DNA from: Candidatus Cloacimonadota bacterium
GTDB taxonomy: Bacteria; Cloacimonadota; Cloacimonadia; Cloacimonadales; TCS61
Direction of reading: 5' to 3'
NCBI GenBank assembly: GCA_030596265.1
Contig: JAUVKM010000129.1
Coordinates: 1 to 6,465 of the forward strand
Length of the DNA: 6,465 nt
The notes under the pieces were generated by a model, which worked only from the letters and a program-made list of their open reading frames with translations, did not search any database and was not told the origin of the DNA. A program made the position numbers and the translations under genes. This document shows, in pieces, positions 1 through 3,429 of this stretch; positions within the stretch are counted from its first letter, which is position 1; each line of letters opens with the position of its first letter.

Positions 1-50
1 AAAATTGCGTCCACGGGGACTCGCAAATAGACAACCCTTGACTTTATATT

Positions 51-143
51 TGCTCGTCTTTTATCATCTCGCTAATCGCATCAGGATTTGAAAAACAAAT
101 CCAATGCTCATGGCAAGATGACGTGGCACGCCCGGCGTTAGGC
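51..143 (+). other. attC-like site (attC0), right part, ending the preceding cassette
   Basis: The right end GGCACGCCCGGCGTTAGGC (125-143) has the layout of an integron attC right end: an L' box (GCAC), then the core site G^TTAGGC with the expected cut between 137 and 138. The bases before it can fold into one long imperfect hairpin: TGC 51-53 with GCA 126-128, TCATCT 64-69 with AGATGA 116-121, GCAT 78-81 with ATGC 104-107, and GGATTTG 84-90 with CAAATCC 96-102 around an A5 loop. Such folding is what the integrase recognises in attC sites. I could not place a convincing left core site (R''), so the left boundary is approximate. The cassette that this site closes lies mostly outside the window. 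Confidence 0.65.
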
Positions 144-171
144 GTAATAAAAATATAAAAAGGAGTTTCAA

Positions 172-357
172 ATGTCTTTCACTTTTGTCTTAGGAGAATA
201 TTACAATGTCTATCTCAAAGAAGATAATGAAAAAAAGATTTTTAAAGCTAAATTCGAAGGTGGACAGGATCCATTAATTTTCACAGATAATAACATCAAA
301 TACAATAGTTATGAACTTGTATACGTAAAATCGAAGACAGAAGAAATCAGTTTATAA
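172..357 (+). CDS. Small cassette protein, 61 aa, unknown function
   Basis: This is the first gene of cassette 1, starting 34 bases after the cassette boundary. The ATG at 172 has a good ribosome binding site (AGGAG, 161-165) at 6 bases spacing. The protein has no membrane helix or signal peptide. Alternating hydrophobic and polar residues (FTFVLGEYYNVYL, KIFKAKFEGG, PLIFTDNN, ELVYVKSK) suggest a small all-beta domain, perhaps SH3-barrel-like. I do not recognise a family. Its stop codon (355-357) is 12 bases before the ATG of the HEPN-like gene and almost touches that gene's ribosome binding site, so the two are probably translated from one message. A partner or antitoxin role is possible but rests only on this pairing. 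Confidence 0.75.
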   Translation: MSFTFVLGEYYNVYLKEDNEKKIFKAKFEGGQDPLIFTDNNIKYNSYELVYVKSKTEEISL

Positions 358-359
358 TT

Positions 360-363
360 GGAG
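360..363 (+). promoter_or_regulatory. Ribosome binding site that sets the start of the 293-aa gene
   Basis: GGAG at 360-363 lies 6 bases before the ATG at 370, the ideal spacing. A TTG codon in the same frame at 358 could open the reading frame 4 codons earlier. However, it overlaps this Shine-Dalgarno sequence and has none of its own, so ATG 370 is the better start. Confidence 0.75.
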
Positions 364-369
364 AATATA

Positions 370-1251
370 ATGGAGCAAAATAAACTAAAGAGTGATTTTT
401 TAAGTGACTTGAATAAACTACAGACTGATAATGATTTCTTAAATCTTATCCCGTTTCTTGGGGATGACTATTCTGAAATGATTAAAGGTACTTGGGGACA
501 AGAAATACTAGATACTGGAAGAGCGATGGTTCAATATCTATTTGACTTATTGAATAAAGATATTTCAAAAGGGCTAACGGCATTTAATGTAATCCTATCT
601 GGGTATCCTGATGTTAAATACTCAGATATATTTACGCCTTACTATGATTCTTTAACAACAAGGAGATTATGGGTAAAATCAACACAAAAAATGGATTTAA
701 ACAATCACTATAATACTTCATTAATAATAAACACATATTTTAGGTGGTATGCTTCAACATTTGAACTATTTAGAAAAATGCTAATTTTTGATTGTTTTTG
801 TTTAGGTCAATTAACTGGAAGACCGATAAATGTAAAAAATTATTTATTCTCAGTTAATGATCCGATAAAAAAACTAAAGGCTGAAAGTACAACAAAACAA
901 CAAAAGCTTTTAAATTTTTATAATTCTACAATCAGACATTCAATAGCACACGGTAATATAGTTATTATACCTAACAAACATATTGTAATTAGAGAAACTA
1001 ATGATAATAAATCTGAAATTATTCAATCAAAATATGGTTCAAAACCAAACGAGTTTATTAATGATGTTTCCAAAAATATTGAGATTATGTACAGCTCGGT
1101 TAGGTTTTTCTTTTTCATCACGATTAATTATTTATTCACAAAGCACGTTAATCTTTTCCAATCTTTTATAGATAAAAGTATTCTTGTTGATGATGTTTTT
1201 ATTTCGATGATTAAAAGCATACAAAACGACACTGAAAATGTTGTGTATTAA
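370..1251 (+). CDS. HEPN-like domain protein (putative RNase toxin / defence), 293 aa
   Basis: This is the second gene of cassette 1. The start ATG 370 is chosen for its GGAG ribosome binding site at 360-363. The protein is soluble-looking, mostly helical and rich in Lys, Asn and Ile. The telling segment is R189-H-S-I-A-H194, followed by GNIVIIPNKHIVI. It fits the HEPN active-site pattern R-x4-H with a polar residue next to the Arg, set at the end of a helix (KQQKLLNFYNSTI) and followed by a beta-like stretch, as in many 'RN.xAHG' HEPN proteins. HEPN proteins are metal-independent RNases found in toxin-antitoxin, abortive infection and CRISPR-associated systems. The fold assignment rests on this motif and the helical context. 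The N-terminal half (1-150) is unrecognised. An ordinary Abi-like or structural HEPN protein without RNase activity is the main alternative. Confidence 0.8.
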   Translation: MEQNKLKSDFLSDLNKLQTDNDFLNLIPFLGDDYSEMIKGTWGQEILDTGRAMVQYLFDLLNKDISKGLTAFNVILSGYPDVKYSDIFTPYYDSLTTRRLWVKSTQKMDLNNHYNTSLIINTYFRWYASTFELFRKMLIFDCFCLGQLTGRPINVKNYLFSVNDPIKKLKAESTTKQQKLLNFYNSTIRHSIAHGNIVIIPNKHIVIRETNDNKSEIIQSKYGSKPNEFINDVSKNIEIMYSSVRFFFFITINYLFTKHVNLFQSFIDKSILVDDVFISMIKSIQNDTENVVY

Positions 1252-1261
1252 TGATTAATAC

Positions 1262-1393
1262 GCCTAACAAACGTGTAAGCGGGAAGGCTGGGTGGTTTGT
1301 TTGGGCTGAATCGTACCGATTCAGGTTTGGTCGGTTTATTCGGTCGTGATCCGGCAACTGCCGGATTCCCGCCGCACATGCCAAACATTAAGT
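1262..1393 (+). other. attC site of cassette 1 (attC1)
   Basis: This is the best-preserved recombination site of the window, about 130 bp. The left core site GCCTAAC (1262-1268) is followed by AAACGTGT. The arms pair well: CGTGT 1272-1276 with ACATG 1376-1380 (one G-T wobble) and GCGGGAA 1279-1285 with TTCCCGC 1366-1372. Between the arms lie two strong hairpins: CTGAATCG 1306-1313 with CGATTCAG 1317-1324 (loop TAC), and ATCCGGCA 1349-1356 with TGCCGGAT 1359-1366 (loop AC). The second competes for two bases with the outer stem. The right core reads ATTAAGT (1387-1393) instead of the consensus GTTRRRY, so the G at the cleavage position appears replaced by A. The site is clearly richer in GC than the flanking genes. 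Confidence 0.75.
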
Positions 1394-1422
1394 ACCAGTA
1401 GTAAAATAAAAGGAGAAGAATT

Positions 1423-1998
1423 ATGATATATTTAAAGGCATTCTTGCAATATTTTGCTGATAACCTAAATAGTATTTTGTCTTTCATTGGCATTATTATT
1501 TCATATGTGTTACTAAAATCTACAATAAAAGCAATTAATGAACAAAATCGACCATACATAAGTTTTTCAATAGAACCTATCAAAAAACCATCAAATCTTT
1601 TTTTCGTAATACGTAATACAGGTAACAGAACTGCTGAAAGTGTAGAAATTACCTCTGTCCCAAAGATAGAATCTTTATGTTCAAAAGAAAGGCAGATACC
1701 GTTAATCATTAATAAAGATGGTAAAATTAATATCTCCTGTGTTGCACCTAATCAAGAAATAAAATCTTTTTTTGATCACGGCTTATATAGATACAAAAAA
1801 GATGTTTCAACTAATGATAAGGTAACAATTACAATTAAGTATAATTATAAAAAGAAACTATATTATGAAAAAAAGGAGTTTGATTTCACTTACATTAAAT
1901 CATTAACTCCAAAAATAGATAGTCCTGAAGATATCGAAAAAAACATAATGCAAATAGCTAGTTCGATAAAATTGATTGCTGAATCTGTTGAAAAATAA
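1423..1998 (+). CDS. Membrane-anchored protein of unknown function, 191 aa
   Basis: This is the only gene of cassette 2. ATG 1423 has a strong ribosome binding site (AGGAG, 1411-1415) at 7 bases spacing. The protein begins with a short amphipathic stretch, then one hydrophobic helix (about residues 17-32, SILSFIGIIISYVLLK). There is no signal-peptidase site, so it is probably a membrane anchor. The rest looks beta-rich and Ig-like: RPYISFSIEP (43-52), FFVIRNTGNRTAESVEIT (60-77, an N-x-G...A-x-x-V pattern seen in Ig-like domains), and VTITIKYNYKKKLYYEKKEFDFTY (134-157). A helical tail follows (168-191). Small proteins with one N-terminal helix and a beta domain are common unknowns in accessory DNA. 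I do not recognise a named family, and the topology is ambiguous from the charges. Confidence 0.8.
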   Translation: MIYLKAFLQYFADNLNSILSFIGIIISYVLLKSTIKAINEQNRPYISFSIEPIKKPSNLFFVIRNTGNRTAESVEITSVPKIESLCSKERQIPLIINKDGKINISCVAPNQEIKSFFDHGLYRYKKDVSTNDKVTITIKYNYKKKLYYEKKEFDFTYIKSLTPKIDSPEDIEKNIMQIASSIKLIAESVEK

Positions 1999-2075
1999 AA
2001 TGCAAAGTAGAGTTCAGAAATTAAGCAACAATTAATCCCAAAAGAATAGATTTCTTAGAGAAGTTGATAAATAAA
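1999..2075. other. Intergenic stretch between the 191-aa gene and attC2
   Basis: This is AT-rich sequence with no open frame of note. I see no promoter or terminator of the usual kind. A weak inverted repeat, TTCT/AGAA, is centred near 2053-2063 and is too short to call. It is probably cassette trailer DNA. Confidence 0.4.
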
Positions 2076-2176
2076 GGCAACAAGTGTGTCGTCGGCAGTT
2101 AAAAAATGTGAAATGTAAAATGAGAAATGGGAAATTAGAAGAGTGTTGATCTCACAGCACACGCAGAACGTTATGG
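2076..2176 (+). other. attC-like site of cassette 2 (attC2)
   Basis: The left end GGCAACAAGTGTGTCG (2076-2091) aligns with the AACAA(A/G)(C/T)GTGT pattern of the other two left ends. The right end GCACACGCAGAACGTTATGG (2157-2176) has the L' box and the core G^TTATGG, with the cut between 2170 and 2171. GTGTG (2084-2088) pairs with CACAC (2158-2162) as the outer arm. The centre is filled with purine-rich repeats of the form AAATGTGAAATG instead of the GC-rich hairpins of attC1. The left core GGCAAC departs from RYYYAAC and does not match the start of cassette 2, so this is a degenerate or hybrid site. Confidence 0.55.
2086..2116 (+). repeat. 31-bp direct repeat, copy 1 (inside attC2)
   Basis: This copy matches 3167-3197 at 30 of 31 positions; the difference is G2094 versus A3175. 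It begins at the GTGTCGTC of the attC arm, runs through GCAGTTAAAAAATGTG and ends in AAATGT. With looser matching it extends left to the AACAA box at 2079. The two copies flank the methyltransferase gene. Confidence 0.85.
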
Positions 2177-2198
2177 ACAATCAGAAATAGGATAATTT

Positions 2199-3140
2199 AT
2201 GAAAGATAAAATTGAATGGTCAGATAAAAATTGGAAAAAGTTCATCGTAGAACAAAGAAAGAGAATGTGGCTTCCAGATACAATAGAAAAATTAGCAAAA
2301 TGGTTAGATCTAAAGCAAGGAATGAAGGTTGCTGATATTGGTTGTGGTCTCGGATATCTTGGTTGGACTTATTGGAAATTTTTTGGAAAGAACGGTTCAT
2401 ATATCGGAGTAGATATTTCGGAAAAACTCATAAAAGAAGCTAAAGAATTATCCAACGACTGGGCAGAAAACGGTAAAGTTGAATTCAAAAAAGGAGATTC
2501 ATATAATCTTAATTTTGAAGATAATTCTTTTGATCTCGTAATGTGTCAAACATTGCTCTTGCATTTAGAAAACCCCGAAATAGCAATTGCAGAAATGAAA
2601 CGTATATTAAAACCTGGTGGAACAATTTTCTGTATGGAACCTAATAATTATTCAAACAACTTGCTTGCAGGATTTTCTTCAATGAAAGAACTAACTTTGG
2701 ATGAGCAACTTATCAATCACAAAATCCATTATTATAAATTTAAAGGTAAAAAGAAATTGAATAAAGGAGACCATGCAATCGGTAACAAACTTCCAATGTT
2801 ATTTCATCAAGCTGGATTTACAAGTATTGATATTAGAAAAAATGATATTGTAAGATTTATGACTCCACCTTATGAAATGGATTTTCAGAAGAGATTTGTG
2901 AAAGATATTAAGAAAATTGTAAACAAAGAAAATAATGATGAAGAAAAATTTTGGAGAAAAAGTATAAGAAAGGATGTATTAGCTGGCGGTGGATCAGAAT
3001 ATTTACTCAGGAAATACTTTTCATTAGTTGAAAAGAGAAACGAAGCAACTTTGCAAAAAATTTTAAATCTGATAGAACAGGAAAAATACTTCAGTTGCCG
3101 TTCGACCAACTTTTATGCAGCAAAAGCAACGAAAAATTGA
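2199..3140 (+). CDS. Class I SAM-dependent methyltransferase, 313 aa
   Basis: This is the only gene of cassette 3. ATG 2199 has a modest ribosome binding site (AGGA, 2189-2192) 6 bases upstream. The first part is a standard Rossmann-fold methyltransferase of the Methyltransf_11/UbiE-like type. The SAM-binding motif I is VADIGCGLGYLG (44-55), the acidic end of strand beta-2 is GVDIS (70-74, D72), GD (99-100) fits the adenine-binding position, motif IV is FDLVMCQTLLLHLENP (111-126), and RILKPGGTIF (135-144) is the post-motif strand. Residues 160-313 form a Lys-rich extension of unknown fold that likely sets substrate specificity. No signal peptide or membrane helix is seen, so it acts in the cytoplasm. 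The substrate cannot be told from sequence. No restriction endonuclease is adjacent, and DNA methyltransferase motifs such as DPPY or PCQ are absent, so a small-molecule substrate is more likely than DNA. Confidence 0.9.
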   Translation: MKDKIEWSDKNWKKFIVEQRKRMWLPDTIEKLAKWLDLKQGMKVADIGCGLGYLGWTYWKFFGKNGSYIGVDISEKLIKEAKELSNDWAENGKVEFKKGDSYNLNFEDNSFDLVMCQTLLLHLENPEIAIAEMKRILKPGGTIFCMEPNNYSNNLLAGFSSMKELTLDEQLINHKIHYYKFKGKKKLNKGDHAIGNKLPMLFHQAGFTSIDIRKNDIVRFMTPPYEMDFQKRFVKDIKKIVNKENNDEEKFWRKSIRKDVLAGGGSEYLLRKYFSLVEKRNEATLQKILNLIEQEKYFSCRSTNFYAAKATKN

Positions 3141-3154
3141 AATGATTTTAAATG

Positions 3155-3197
3155 CCCATAACAAACGTGTCGTCAGCAGTTAAAAAATGTGAAATGT
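3155..3197 (+). other. Left half of an attC-like site (attC3) closing cassette 3
   Basis: CCCATAACAAACGTGTCG (3155-3172) gives the left core (CCATAAC) and the AACAAACGTGT arm, identical through AACAAACGTGT to attC1. It then follows attC2 for 31 bases. The expected right half (GCAC...AAC then GTTA) is not evident in the next 150 bases. The nearest weak resemblance is TCTCACAC at 3290-3297. The site seems truncated or too degenerate to recognise. Confidence 0.5.
3167..3197 (+). repeat. 31-bp direct repeat, copy 2 (inside attC3)
   Basis: Partner of 2086-2116 with one mismatch. Beyond 3197 the two sequences diverge quickly, although both stay purine-rich. Confidence 0.85.
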
Positions 3198-3206
3198 GAA
3201 ATTATA

Positions 3207-3259
3207 AATTAGGAACCGGAGCGAAGCGGAGACCGACGAAGTCAATTAGGAATTAGGAA
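3207..3259 (+). repeat. AATTAGGAA repeat cluster with GC-rich insert
   Basis: AATTAGGAA occurs at 3207-3215, 3244-3252 and 3251-3259; the last two overlap by two bases. Between the first two copies sits a 28-base GC-rich segment (3216-3243) containing GGAGCGAAGCGGAGACCGAC, with CGAAG at two places. It contrasts sharply in composition with its flanks. It carries no open frame. It looks like a short dispersed intergenic repeat placed into a low-complexity tract, with 9-base copies on both sides. A search of the host genome would be needed to confirm this. Confidence 0.5.
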
Positions 3260-3335
3260 TTCTTTCATTCTCCGTCCTTTCAGAATTTATCTCACACTTT
3301 ATATAGCAGTAGTTTTAGTTACTATTAGAACATAT

Positions 3336-3429
3336 AAGTTAGAGATCGTTTTTCGCTACTCTCAAAGCCGACTCCCTGAGAAGATAAAAGTTGGAGATCG
3401 TTTTTCTCTCCACTCAAAGCCGACTCCCT
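3336..3429. repeat. Two tandem copies of a 42-bp repeat, 52-bp period
   Basis: Copy 1 (3336-3377) and copy 2 (3388-3429) match at 38 of 42 positions, separated by 10 unrelated bases (3378-3387). Shared segments are GAGATCGTTTTTC and CTCAAAGCCGACTCCCT. Copy 2 overlaps the stop codon of the permease gene by two bases, so the repeats form its 3' untranslated region. In copy 2, GGAGA (3393-3397) can pair with TCTCC (3407-3411) around a 9-base loop. In copy 1 this pairing is disturbed, since AGAGA faces GCTAC at the same place. No U-tract follows, so it is not a standard terminator. Confidence 0.85.

Larger units (their letters stand above)
138..1387 (+). mobile_element. Integron gene cassette 1 (61-aa protein + HEPN-like protein)
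   Basis: The cassette runs from the cut G137^T138 of the preceding site to the presumed cut in its own attC at 1387/1388. Its first bases TTAGGCGTA (138-146) are the exact reverse complement of TACGCCTAA (1259-1267) at the left end of its own attC, and the match continues with one mismatch to 13 bases. A circular cassette linearised at its core site would give this. It holds two plus-strand genes with almost no spare DNA and no obvious promoter, so expression would depend on an upstream promoter or on weak internal signals. No integrase is in the window, so active mobility is an inference. Confidence 0.7.
1388..2170 (+). mobile_element. Integron gene cassette 2 (membrane-anchored beta-domain protein)
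   Basis: The cassette is bounded by the presumed cut in attC1 (1387/1388) and the cut G2170^T2171 in attC2. It holds one plus-strand gene. Unlike cassettes 1 and 3, its first bases (TTAAGTAC) are not complementary to the left core of its own attC (GGCAAC at 2076-2081), so one end has been mutated or replaced. The boundaries are therefore less certain. Confidence 0.5.
2171..3197 (+). mobile_element. Integron gene cassette 3 (methyltransferase), right end uncertain
   Basis: The cassette starts at the cut G2170^T2171. Its first bases TTATGG (2171-2176) are the reverse complement of CCATAA (3156-3161) at the left end of the next attC-like site. Extending to 8 bases gives 7 matches, so this end pair obeys the cassette rule. 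The right half of the closing attC was not found, so the end given is only the last position that still aligns with attC2. Confidence 0.6.

Noticed and set aside
1..30. Nine codons open to TAG at the left edge, possibly the end of the preceding cassette gene
   Set aside because: Too short to tell from chance. No recognisable C-terminus.
358..369. TTG start for the HEPN-like protein, giving 297 aa
   Set aside because: The TTG overlaps the GGAG that serves ATG 370 and has no ribosome binding site of its own.
1248..1709. 153-aa open frame on the minus strand across attC1 and the start of the 191-aa gene
   Set aside because: It is antisense to a well-supported gene with a strong ribosome binding site, and its C-terminal part is translated attC DNA (Pro/Arg/Lys-rich low complexity).
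2101..2145. CRISPR-like or microsatellite array in the AAATGTGAAATG filler
   Set aside because: The units vary in length and there are no unique spacers. It is imperfect purine-rich low complexity within attC2.
2885..3109. 74-aa minus-strand frame inside the methyltransferase gene
   Set aside because: Shadow of the coding strand: the methyltransferase frame is continuous there. The antisense frame is Phe/Ser-rich as expected from Lys/Glu codons.
2199..3140. DNA methyltransferase of a restriction-modification system
   Set aside because: Only small-molecule or UbiE-like class I motifs are visible. There is no target recognition domain or N4/N6/C5 catalytic motif and no restriction gene beside it.
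3393..3411. Intrinsic terminator of the permease gene
   Set aside because: The stem is only 5 bp with a 9-base loop, and no U-tract follows it on the minus strand. The T run lies inside the loop on the opposite strand.
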